Source of the DNA: Peptococcaceae bacterium
GTDB taxonomy: Bacteria; Bacillota; Desulfotomaculia; Desulfotomaculales; Desulfocucumaceae
Reading direction: 5' to 3'
DNA: 64,000 bases
NCBI GenBank assembly: GCA_023512435.1
Contig: JAILZP010000006.1
Location: 51,268-115,267, forward strand
Shown here: positions 44,001 to 51,062 of the stretch, one piece after another
Position numbering within the stretch: the first letter of the stretch is position 1
Layout: the number at the start of each line of letters is the position of its first letter
The notes under the pieces: generated by a model
Database searches by the model: none
Told to the model about the DNA's origin: nothing
The model's input: only the letters and a program-made list of their open reading frames with translations
Translations under genes and position numbers: made by a program

Positions 44001-44038
44001 ACCAGCACGGCCCCGACCTTGTCTGGTTTCTTTGTCAT
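41024..44038 (-). CDS. hdrA: Double-FAD HdrA-like flavoprotein (HdrA3)
   Basis: The protein is 1004 residues from the ATG at 44038; the open frame upstream of it lacks family sequence. Architecture is that of HdrA1: FAD site VLVLGSGIAGIQASLDLAE, motif PTNDCSMCILSPKLVECGRH, ferredoxin motifs CTGCGSCAEACP and CGKCVEACQ, the HdrA cysteine block VFVCHCGINIGSVVRVP, a second GGGVSGMNAAL FAD site, and C-terminal CAGCGVCESVCP and CKGCGACSSSC clusters. It lacks the GltD insertion of HdrA2. With mvhD2 and flxABC it forms an NAD(P)H-linked Flx-Hdr unit. The ACGGATGTGAT element before the ATG also precedes hdrA2. Confidence 0.92.
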   Translation of the reverse strand: MTKKPDKVGAVLVLGSGIAGIQASLDLAESGYYVYLVEKKPAIGGVMPMLDKTFPTNDCSMCILSPKLVECGRHLNIETMTNSELVDLKGDPGNFTATILKKARYVDPEKCTGCGSCAEACPVKVRDEFNQNLGLRKAIYKLYAQAYPNAYAIDPKRCLNLKKPDSCGKCVEACQANAIDHSMQNETVELNVGSVILAPGFDAFQPQELFYYGYGKLRNVLTSLEFERILSASGPFGGHLVRPSDKKEPRKIAWIQCVGSRNCRLEHGYCSSVCCMYAIKEAVIAKEHTPYELDTAVFFMDMRTYGKEFEKYYDRARYEHGVRFIRSRIYEVTEATDGSGNLNIRYANEDGSISTEEFDLVVLSIGLEPSGDMVELASKLGVDLNRFNFAEPPSLTGVGTNRPGIYVAGAFSGPRDIPETVMQASAAAADSSVILSGARGTLVKKKEYPPEKDVAGEIIRTGVFVCHCGINIGSVVRVPEVVEFARTLPGVVYADEKLYACSQDTAGQIKEAIEKYGLNRIVVASCSPRTHEPMFQETLKEAGLNPNLFEMANIRDQCSWVHQSEPEKATEKAKDLVKMAVYKAALLEPIQGISLGMNHDALVIGGGVSGMNAALNMADQGYQVYLVEKSDRLGGIANRIRFGMKGEDVQAYLADLTSRVKSNERIKVRTGAEIAEVHGFVGNFVTKLSTGEEIQHGVTIIATGGDEYKPKEYLYGQNDRVKTLLELESDLAEGRLAGARNIVFIQCVGSREPDRPYCSRICCTKSIKQALKIKEANPDANVFILYRDIRTYGFYEELYTEARRKGVIFIRYAVDNKPVVEAGGDKVKVTVTDHVLGVPVVIDADVVGLAAAIVPAENSQLSKFFKVPLNQEGFFLEAHLKLRPVDFGTDGVFMCGLAHGPKNLEENIAQAKAAVARACTVLAKESIAVEGKCAVVNKKKCAGCGVCESVCPAKAIAVDQAEKVAVVNEALCKGCGACSSSCRCGALNIKGCTNEQIMAMIGAI

Positions 44039-44380
44039 CTTTGCATCACATCCGTCCTCGCAAAAAATTGTAAACCTTCTCCCTTTCCGACGTAATTGCA
44101 CCGCCCAACCGCGGCACACACCGGGTTAACCCCCGTTTTCATCCGGCGGCCCGCACCCTGGCGGGGTCCGTCCCGGAAGAAAACAACCGGTCAGACATCG
44201 TCGCTTGTTCACTTGCTTATCAGCGGGCCAGACAACTACCCGGCTGACAACTTGAAAGCAGGACCGGCTTTCACCTCCATTCCCGTCCGTTATAACCGTC
44301 ATGCAGGCCGAACTGCGTCATCCGGTTTTAACAATGGACGGCAGTGTGTTACTGCCGCCCCTATTTTTTTATATCCCCGC
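44039..44380. other. Structured intergenic region between acsE and hdrA3
   Basis: These 342 bases hold no convincing gene. Nested complementary segments occur: 187-192 with 262-267 (CCGGTC/GACCGG), 214-218 with 256-260 (TGCTT/AAGCA) and 220-227 with 239-247 (TCAGCGGG/CCCGGCTGA, one bulge), all plus 44000. They stack into one irregular 81-nt hairpin. It would lie in the leader of the leftward hdrA3 operon. I find no B12, THF, SAM or glycine riboswitch consensus. Confidence 0.45.
44339..44370 (+). terminator. Rightward terminator-like hairpin next to acsE
   Basis: CGGCAGT and ACTGCCG form a 7-bp stem around GTGTT, followed 6 nt later by seven T residues on the plus strand. No plus-strand gene precedes it, so it may end a noncoding or antisense transcript. 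Read leftward it has only a weak T tract after acsE. Confidence 0.5.
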
Positions 44381-45175
44381 TTACTTCTGCCGGAAAGTCT
44401 TTAAGAAGGAGTCGCAATAAATGTCCTTGTTCAGCAGGATGTTGGCCGCGGCCACGGCGTCCACCAACTGCGGGTCGTCCACGTCGGCAATGGCCGAATC
44501 CAGTCCCACCGCCATGCACATGATCAGGAAGGTCCTGTTCAACAGGTGGCGGTTGGTGCAGCGCTGGGAGGTGTTGGAGAGGCCCAGGGTTGTCCGCACC
44601 CCGGGGGCCAGGGCCTTGATCTGGCGGATGGCTTCCAGGACCTCGACACCGTGCTCCTGGGCCACGTTGGCCGGCAGCATCAGGGGGTCGATGTACAGGT
44701 CTTCCATGGGTATGCCGTGAGCGTCGGCGTTGACCACAATTTCCATGGCCAGGGCGGCCCGGTCGGCAGCGCTCTTGGGCACTCCGCTCTCGTTCATGGC
44801 CAGTCCGATTATGGCGGCGTTATACTTGGCCGCCATGGGCAGGAAGATGTCCATTTTCCACTGGTCGGCGTGGGTGGAGTTAATCATCACCTTGCCGTGC
44901 CTGTTGGCGGCACAGCCTGCCTCGATGGCTTCCGGGTTGGTGGAGTCCACGCAGCACGGGATGGGAACGGTATCATTGCATATGTTAACCAGCCACTCCA
45001 TCACCTTGGGCTGGTCCTTGGCTTCAACGGTAGGGCCGGTATTCACGTCCAGGTAAGCGGCGCCCGCCTCATACTGGCGCTTTGCCCAGTGCTTGATGGG
45101 CTCGGGGTCCTTGTTCAGGATGCCCTCCCGGATGTCTTTGAACATCCCGTTGATCCTTTCACCGATGAGGATCAT
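44381..45175 (-). CDS. acsE: Methyl-THF:corrinoid iron-sulfur protein methyltransferase AcsE
   Basis: The protein is 264 residues. It moves the methyl group between 5-methyl-THF and the cobalt of the corrinoid Fe-S protein (AcsCD). It is a TIM-barrel pterin-binding enzyme: IGERINGMFKDIREGI, YLDVNTGPTVEAKDQP, CVDSTNPEAIEAG and TTLGLSNTSQRCTNRHLLN. Asp and Asn residues in these loops hold the pterin. ATG follows AAAGGAGG. It is the last gene of the acs operon, separated from acsD by a hairpin-forming repeat. Confidence 0.95.
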   Translation of the reverse strand: MILIGERINGMFKDIREGILNKDPEPIKHWAKRQYEAGAAYLDVNTGPTVEAKDQPKVMEWLVNICNDTVPIPCCVDSTNPEAIEAGCAANRHGKVMINSTHADQWKMDIFLPMAAKYNAAIIGLAMNESGVPKSAADRAALAMEIVVNADAHGIPMEDLYIDPLMLPANVAQEHGVEVLEAIRQIKALAPGVRTTLGLSNTSQRCTNRHLLNRTFLIMCMAVGLDSAIADVDDPQLVDAVAAANILLNKDIYCDSFLKTFRQK

Positions 45176-45203
45176 TCGATATACCTCCTTTGTATTCTCT
45201 TAG

Positions 45204-45290
45204 GTCTGAATACAGGAGACAGGAGACAGGAGACAGAATAAACCTGGCTTTTTTATTCTGACTCCTGTATTCTGTATTCTGTCTCCTGAC
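45204..45290. repeat. Inverted repeat of CAGGAGACA/GAATACA type between acsD and acsE
   Basis: The left arm has AGGAGAC three times in tandem after CTGAATAC; the right arm carries TATTCTG, ACTCCTG, TATTCTG, TATTCTG and TCTCCTG. The arms can pair over about 37 bases around AACCTGGCTTTTT. It is the same type as 16217-16284, but here it lies inside an operon. Confidence 0.68.
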
Positions 45291-45312
45291 CCGTTAATCT
45301 CGCAGGATAAGC

Positions 45313-46263
45313 TTAATACTTCACAGGCTCCATCATCTTGTCGATGTGGGCCTTGAACTGCTTGCAGGACTCCGGATGGCGCATCACCATGATCGCTCCG
45401 CTGGCCTGGGCAAAGGTGACGGCGGTCATGACCTCCCAGAGGATGGCCCGGCGGGTCTGGTCGCCCCATTCGGGAGTTTCATCGTTGGAAGCCTTGGCTT
45501 CCTTGGCTTTCCAGGCTTCCTGGCCCACGAAGCAGATCACCGGCATGGCCAGCATCTTGTCGCCGGTCAGCGCGCCCAGCCGGGCACGCTCCATGATCGA
45601 GTAAGCGTACTCGATTCCGTAACCCAGGGCTCCCACCAGGGGGTCGATGGCGATCCTGTTGGCGGCCAGGCCCATCTCGGTGATCAGGATGTTTAGCTGC
45701 TTGGCCAGGTTGATGTCCAGCGGGCTGGACGCCACGATGGAGTGGCCGTTCACCATGCAGGCGGCGGTGATGGTCTTGTAGTTGTTGGGAGTGGCGCAAC
45801 CCAGCAGGGCCACCTTGCCGGCCAGGGCCTCCCCGACGGCCGGCATGATCTCGGCGTCCTTTTCCTCAACTCCGCAGCCGATTATGATCAGGGGCACATT
45901 GACGGCGTCCGCCACGGCCTTGGCGGTTTTGGCGCATTCCTCGGGGCTGGCGTTCTTATTGTCGGGGTGGGCGCTTACAAGCCTCAGGCACACCAGGTCG
46001 GCGCCGTATTCAACATTTTTCTTGGCCCAGGCCGCCGGGTCACCCAGGACGCCTTCGAAGGGAGCCTTCAAAATATCAGGCCAGTCCTCCGGCTCCATAT
46101 CCAGAACTTCCAGGGCCACCACCGGGCGGTTGGGCATCTCTCCTTCAAAGAACAGGAAGGGCAGCGTGGCGTCACCGCCCACTTTTACCACGTTGGGCTC
46201 TGCGCCCAGGACCAGTTCGTTTACCTTGCTGGTCCATCTTTCCTTAGCTATCGTTACAGCCAT
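45313..46263 (-). CDS. acsD: Corrinoid iron-sulfur protein small subunit AcsD
   Basis: The protein is 316 residues from the ATG at 46263, which has AAAGGAG 8 nt upstream; an earlier ATG overlaps that site. It is a TIM barrel that pairs with AcsC to bind the corrinoid cofactor. VKVGGDATLPFLFFEGEMPNRP, VCLRLVSAHPDNKN, CATPNNYKTITAACM and IDPLVGALGYGIEYAYSIMER are family motifs. It lies between cooC1 and acsE, the usual acetogen-type position. Confidence 0.95.
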   Translation of the reverse strand: MAVTIAKERWTSKVNELVLGAEPNVVKVGGDATLPFLFFEGEMPNRPVVALEVLDMEPEDWPDILKAPFEGVLGDPAAWAKKNVEYGADLVCLRLVSAHPDNKNASPEECAKTAKAVADAVNVPLIIIGCGVEEKDAEIMPAVGEALAGKVALLGCATPNNYKTITAACMVNGHSIVASSPLDINLAKQLNILITEMGLAANRIAIDPLVGALGYGIEYAYSIMERARLGALTGDKMLAMPVICFVGQEAWKAKEAKASNDETPEWGDQTRRAILWEVMTAVTFAQASGAIMVMRHPESCKQFKAHIDKMMEPVKY

Positions 46264-46368
46264 TACTCCCGCTCCTTTCATATAAATCGGGGTTCGAAAC
46301 CGAAGTGCCAGCGGAAACGCCGGACCCTAACTTCTCTTCATCGATTATCTCGCATGACAATCCGGCGG

Positions 46369-47127
46369 CTAAATTATGCCGGTTTTTTTAATAATGGCAT
46401 TGACCGCCGACACCACCGGCGAATCATCCGGTAAACCGACCAGGGGTTTGCCGTGCAGGTCGAATTCCATCACCTGATCGTCCAGGGGGACGGTTCCGGC
46501 CAGTTCCAGGCCCGTGCGGCCGATCTCCTCCCGGAGCGCCTCGACGGTTCCGTCACCGGCCTTGCTCACCACAAGGTACATTTTTTTAATGTCAAGTCCC
46601 AGGGACTCCACCAGTTCCTTAATTCTGCCGGCCGACCTCACGCCCCTGGCACTGGCGTCGCTGGTAACCAGCAGCACGTCAACATTCTGGGTTGTCCTGC
46701 GGCTCAAGTGCTCCAGGCCGGCTTCGTTATCCATCACCACGTAGGGATAGTTCTTGCCCAGTTCCTGCATGAAGCCCCGTACCAGGTTGTTGGCGTAGCA
46801 GTAGCACCCCGCCCCTTCCGGCCCTCCCATGACCAGCAGGTCCACATCGTCTCCCTCGGCCAGGGACCGGTGAACCCTGTATTCCACGTACTGGTCCTTG
46901 GTCATGCCGGCCGGCAGCGGTTCAATGTTCCTGTTGATGCGGTTGAGAAGTTCGGAAATGGTGTCCTCCACCTCTATGCCCAGGGCCTCGTGCAAATTGG
47001 CGTTGGCGTCGGCGTCCACGGCCAGGACCGGTCCTTTTCCGGACTTGGTGATCTGCCTGATCAGGAGGGAGGCCAGGGTTGTCTTGCCTGTCCCGCCTTT
47101 TCCCGCGATGGCTACCACAAATGCCAT
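46369..47127 (-). CDS. cooC: CODH/ACS nickel-insertion ATPase CooC (copy 1, AcsF-like)
   Basis: The protein is 252 residues. VAIAGKGGTGKTTLASLL near the N-terminus is a deviant Walker A of the MinD/CooC type. The CxC metal motif is in GGPEGAGCYCYANN. VVMDNEAGLEHLSRRT is Walker B and switch II. CooC-type ATPases load nickel into CODH or ACS. Two copies occur in the operon; this one lies between acsC and acsD and could be the ACS-specific AcsF. ATG follows GGGAAGTGG. Confidence 0.92.
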   Translation of the reverse strand: MAFVVAIAGKGGTGKTTLASLLIRQITKSGKGPVLAVDADANANLHEALGIEVEDTISELLNRINRNIEPLPAGMTKDQYVEYRVHRSLAEGDDVDLLVMGGPEGAGCYCYANNLVRGFMQELGKNYPYVVMDNEAGLEHLSRRTTQNVDVLLVTSDASARGVRSAGRIKELVESLGLDIKKMYLVVSKAGDGTVEALREEIGRTGLELAGTVPLDDQVMEFDLHGKPLVGLPDDSPVVSAVNAIIKKTGII

Positions 47128-47254
47128 GTTGCCACTTCCCTTCCGTACTTAGAATGTTATTTCCGTGAAGCTGCTTTCATTACTGCATCCCCGGCAGCGT
47201 TCCAATGGCGTCAGGCGGTCCGGGACGGCGCTTTTTCGGGTGTGTCCCCTTTCC

Positions 47255-48589
47255 TTACAGCCAGCGCTGCTTCAGGAAGGACGCTATTCCGGCGGACTCC
47301 CTGGGGCCCACCAGCACTTCCCAGCCGGAAAGCTCCTGCAGTTTTCCGCTCAACACAGCCACGCCGCCCGGGATGATTACCTTGCGGTGCCTGACCTTGT
47401 CGGCGATGCCGGAAGTCTGAAGCATCTCGGTTATTTTTTCCGGGGTAAACTTGCCCGCGGCCCAGCCGGTCATGACCGAAATGCCGTCGGTGTCCACCGG
47501 CAGGATGTAGCCCGGCACCCGGGATGTTTCCACGTCGCCGGCCACGCAGAAATAGGTCAGCGAGAAGTTGGTGGTCACGTACACCGGGGAATCCGGGGTG
47601 ACGTTGCCGATCTCGTAAACCTTCGGCTCCACGGCGATGGGCTTCTGCGGGTCGGTGTAAATATTCAGGCGCAGGGTAATCAGCGGCAGCACGTCCGCCG
47701 GGTCGGCGCTCTTGATAACCACGATGGCGGCGTACTTGGCGATATATACACCGGCGTCCACCACGGCCTGGACGGGGTCCTCGTTGTCCGCGAAAGCGAT
47801 GGTGGGATAGCCGAAGGGCCGGAATCTCTTCAGGGCCTGGCGGCGGATCTGGGTCTGGTCGGCCAGTACCCTGTTGACTTCGCGGGCGCCGGAATCAAGA
47901 ACGATCTGCTTGAATCCCATGCCCACGACCTTCTCCACCAGGGCGGCCAGTTCATTCAGGTCGGCGCCCCTGACTACCATGGGAACGTCGAATTTCTTGG
48001 CCAAATTGGTCATGGCCTCGACGTTGGCGGCATTGGCCCCGCACACCAGGGGCTTCCTGGCGGCGGCGATTTCCAGCGCCTTTTCGATGGCGGCGGGATC
48101 CTCGCTCATCAGGACCAGCGGGAATTCGGTCTTGCCGGCCGCCACTTTGACGGCCTCGGCGAACTTTCCGGCGTCGCCGGATCCGTTGCCCACGGCCACC
48201 AGGTTGACGCTGTGCACCTGGCCCACCCGGTCAAAGACCAGCTTGTTGATCTGGTCCACCTTGGCGGCTATCTCGTCGGCGCTCATGGTGTCGCACACCG
48301 ATACCGCGATGCCGGTCATGTGCTCGAAGCGCTTGTCGTGACGGAACAAAACGGTCTCGTTGCCCAGATCGATTGCCTTTTCACCCGTGCCCACCTTGAC
48401 CAGGGCAATGGGCGGAGCCGAAGCCGAGTCCAGGGCCTCCTTGGCGGCGTCGCTGACGTGGGGGCACTGATCCAGGCTGGCCTTGCCGCTGGCCAGGGCC
48501 ATGGCAAAGGCCAGACAGGTGGGTTGGCCGCAGTCCTTGCAGTTTGTTTTGGGCAGTTGCTTAAAAATTTCCAAACCAGTTAAACCCAT
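47255..48589 (-). CDS. acsC: Corrinoid iron-sulfur protein large subunit AcsC
   Basis: The protein is 444 residues, full length. The N-terminal domain has the [4Fe-4S] cluster ligands Cys17, Cys20, Cys25 and Cys42 (NCKDCGQPTC), which reduces the corrinoid for reactivation. The middle is a TIM barrel and the C-terminal part (about 325-444, VYVTTNFSLTYFCVAGDVE, SVMTGWAAGKFTPEKI) binds the cobamide. ATG follows AAAGGAG. A 244-nt gap with a 13-bp hairpin separates it from acsB. Confidence 0.96.
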   Translation of the reverse strand: MGLTGLEIFKQLPKTNCKDCGQPTCLAFAMALASGKASLDQCPHVSDAAKEALDSASAPPIALVKVGTGEKAIDLGNETVLFRHDKRFEHMTGIAVSVCDTMSADEIAAKVDQINKLVFDRVGQVHSVNLVAVGNGSGDAGKFAEAVKVAAGKTEFPLVLMSEDPAAIEKALEIAAARKPLVCGANAANVEAMTNLAKKFDVPMVVRGADLNELAALVEKVVGMGFKQIVLDSGAREVNRVLADQTQIRRQALKRFRPFGYPTIAFADNEDPVQAVVDAGVYIAKYAAIVVIKSADPADVLPLITLRLNIYTDPQKPIAVEPKVYEIGNVTPDSPVYVTTNFSLTYFCVAGDVETSRVPGYILPVDTDGISVMTGWAAGKFTPEKITEMLQTSGIADKVRHRKVIIPGGVAVLSGKLQELSGWEVLVGPRESAGIASFLKQRWL

Positions 48590-48635
48590 TCTCCGTACTC
48601 CTTTCTCGGAAGAAATTTATTGGAAAAATCACGCC

Positions 48636-48668
48636 TGAAGACACCCGGAACAAAACCGGGTGTCTTCA
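48636..48668 (-). other. Intercistronic 13-bp hairpin between acsB and acsC
   Basis: TGAAGACACCCGG pairs perfectly with CCGGGTGTCTTCA around a 7-nt loop. Read leftward it is followed by GGCGTGATTTTTCC, so it could act as a weak terminator, an RNase stop or a stabiliser. The rest of the 244-nt gap (48590-48833) holds no gene that I can support. Confidence 0.7.
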
Positions 48669-48833
48669 AGGAACGATTTTATCAAGACCCTTGATAGCTG
48701 CTTCCGGAGACCGTCCAAAGAACTCCGGATGCAAGGCGGATCAGTGGTCTGCCGCCGGTACCAGCCGTAAGGTTAGTTGTCATTTGACCTCCGGTCCATA
48801 TGACTTCTCTTCCGGCGGCCAATGTCCGTTACA

Positions 48834-51035
48834 TTACAGCAGCGGGGGCAGAGTCAGGGCAGGATGCCCCTTCTCCTCCAGGAAGCCCATGATTTCCTCT
48901 CCGCTGGTGCCGATGGACTCGTCGGCGATTTTGTCCACGAAGTCCTTGCCCAGGCCGGCATTTTCAGCGGCCTCCTCCAGCATCGGGCGCAGTTCCTCCT
49001 TCAAGGCCTTGGGCATCCACACCACCCGGGCCAGCCCGCCGTCGGCGGGGACAAACTTGCGGGAACCCAGGTACGACTTGCCTATGCCCATGAATCCGGG
49101 CATCTGGGCGCCGGCGCCGATGGTCCCGGCCAGGGTGGAGAAGGTCATCCCGGACGGGGTCATGCCGCCGTGCTCCCGGTTCACCACCATAAATCCGTTG
49201 CACTCGGGAACCATGGCCAGGATGCACTCGAAGCACCCGCAGGAGGTCATGGGATACTCCATGATGGTGTAGAAATTCACGTTGGTGATGTTACGCTGCG
49301 AGTTGTTGAAGCAGAACTCGTTGAAGGACTCCCACTGGCCCTTTACTTCGTCGATTACGCCCTTCTTGGGTATGGGCTGGTTGGAACCGTGGGGGTTGAT
49401 CTCGTAGGCCGCCTTGGCGTCCAGCCAGCTCACCGCGCCGCACAGGCCCACCCGCTCGGGGGCGACCACGCAGACGTGGGTGGGGGCAAAGGACTGGCAC
49501 AGGGTGCAGGAGTAGAAGGTGTCCACTTTTTCGTCCTGCAGTTCCTTGAGGCGGTCGTCCCTCTTCTGGTAGTACTTGCGGGCCAGTTCCCTCATCTCCA
49601 GCACTTTCTGCTCGTCGGTGTAGATGGTAATCTGCACGCGGTCGAGAATGGACGCGAACTCGGTCTTGAACTTGGCGTACAGGATCTTGCCGATGTGCTC
49701 CAGCCGGAACCCTTTTTCATAGGCCCCCTTGGAAATGCGCACCCACATGATGTCCCGCTGGGCCACGTGCCACAGGCCCTCGCCGTAGTTGGTGAAGTAG
49801 TGGATGCGGCGCTCCAGCACGGGCTCGAAGTCCTCCTGCATCTTGCGCCCGTAAACGTCCACCACGATCCCCAGGGGCATCCGGCCGCCGGGCTCCACGG
49901 TGTCGATGTCCGGACCCACGACGGTGACTTTTCCGTCCTCGATCTCGTCCTCGCCCACCATGCGCACCAGCTCGAAGCCCGGAGTCTTGGTGCCGCCGAA
50001 CTCCACGTACATGTCCTTCTTGCGGATGGACTCACCCTCGAAGGCCGGGCCGACGGTGATGGGCACGTCGATTTCGATGGCGGTAATCTTGATCCCCCGG
50101 ACCTCCAGGCAGGTCTGGACGATCTTGTCGTAGTCGGGCTGGGATACGAACCAGTCTTTGATCTGCTTGTCCTCGGGCAGCTCCTGGTCGGTGATCACCG
50201 GGAAGCCCACGTTGATGGCGCCCATGCAGGCGGCGTCCTTGACCATGTCGTGCTCGCCCAGGTAGAGGATGAAGGCCAGCACCCGGCGGCGCTGGTAGTC
50301 GCGCTGGGCGTCGTAGTCGCCCGGCTTGATTCCTCCGAACATCATCCCGGCCCTGAGCGCGTAGTTGGCGGCGTGCACCACCTGGGTGAAGTTGCCCAGA
50401 GGATAGGCGATGTAGTCCACGCCCAGCTTGACGCCCTCTTCCAGCAGCTGCTCGATGATCTCGTCGCAGAGGAAGAGCATCAGGCCCTTGGCCATGAAGC
50501 TGTCCACGATCTTCTTGGCCAGCTTGCTGTCCTTGGCCCGGCCCACGATGACGGCCTCGCCGGGAATGGTCCAGTCCACCATCTTGGTTCCGTACTGGCG
50601 CACCACCGGGTCGCCGATGAAGCCGGTCCAGGGCGGAACGTGCAGGGGGTTTTCCTGGGTGTGCTTCAGGTAGCGCACGGCCTCGATGATCTCGGCGGCG
50701 TACCAGGTGGCCTCGCCCAGTTTGCGGGCGTTCTTGAAGCACCGGTAATCCTCCCTGAAGGATGCCCGCATCCGGTTGAGGATGGGCACCAGGTCGCCCA
50801 GGGTCTTGACTTCCTCGCCGCTCAGGCAGCGGATAACCGGCAGGTAGTAGGCGGTGTCAGGGTAGCCCACCGGGTGGTCGGCGCCGTACTGGCGGATGGC
50901 CTGGCTCAGCAGGATTTCCGCGTAGCTCATGGCGGTTATGGCGCCGTTGTATGCAGACTTGAATAGCGCCTTGGGCTCTTTGCCCGGCTCCACAGCGCCT
51001 TCAAAGATCTGATCGAAGTTGATCTGCTCAGACAT
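48834..51035 (-). CDS. acsB: Acetyl-CoA synthase AcsB (CODH/ACS alpha subunit)
   Basis: The protein is 733 residues from the ATG at 51035, which has GGAGGAG upstream. It joins CO, a methyl group and CoA to acetyl-CoA at the nickel-containing A-cluster. The cluster ligands appear in YSCTLCQSFAPTHVC, VGLCGAVSW and TSCGCFECILA. The N-terminal part that contacts CooS is present, so this is the full bacterial form. Its neighbours are cooS (27-nt gap) and acsC. The enzyme works in both directions and may cleave acetyl-CoA in a syntroph or sulfate reducer. Confidence 0.97.
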   Translation of the reverse strand: MSEQINFDQIFEGAVEPGKEPKALFKSAYNGAITAMSYAEILLSQAIRQYGADHPVGYPDTAYYLPVIRCLSGEEVKTLGDLVPILNRMRASFREDYRCFKNARKLGEATWYAAEIIEAVRYLKHTQENPLHVPPWTGFIGDPVVRQYGTKMVDWTIPGEAVIVGRAKDSKLAKKIVDSFMAKGLMLFLCDEIIEQLLEEGVKLGVDYIAYPLGNFTQVVHAANYALRAGMMFGGIKPGDYDAQRDYQRRRVLAFILYLGEHDMVKDAACMGAINVGFPVITDQELPEDKQIKDWFVSQPDYDKIVQTCLEVRGIKITAIEIDVPITVGPAFEGESIRKKDMYVEFGGTKTPGFELVRMVGEDEIEDGKVTVVGPDIDTVEPGGRMPLGIVVDVYGRKMQEDFEPVLERRIHYFTNYGEGLWHVAQRDIMWVRISKGAYEKGFRLEHIGKILYAKFKTEFASILDRVQITIYTDEQKVLEMRELARKYYQKRDDRLKELQDEKVDTFYSCTLCQSFAPTHVCVVAPERVGLCGAVSWLDAKAAYEINPHGSNQPIPKKGVIDEVKGQWESFNEFCFNNSQRNITNVNFYTIMEYPMTSCGCFECILAMVPECNGFMVVNREHGGMTPSGMTFSTLAGTIGAGAQMPGFMGIGKSYLGSRKFVPADGGLARVVWMPKALKEELRPMLEEAAENAGLGKDFVDKIADESIGTSGEEIMGFLEEKGHPALTLPPLL

Positions 51036-51062
51036 TTGGTCTCCTCCTTTCAAACTGAAGAA

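Noticed and set aside
44039..44380. Cobalamin or THF riboswitch before hdrA3
   Set aside because: I looked for the B12-box and THF consensus on both strands and found neither; only unnamed stems are present.
44096..44404. Rightward frame of 102 codons between hdrA3 and acsE
   Set aside because: Composition and lack of a ribosome binding site argue against it, and it crosses the terminator hairpin into acsE antisense.
48822..50966. Long rightward frame of 714 codons
   Set aside because: It is the antisense shadow of acsB, rich in His, Val and Gly, with no domain and no ribosome binding site. A similar 682-codon frame opposite cooS (51036-53084) is rejected for the same reason.
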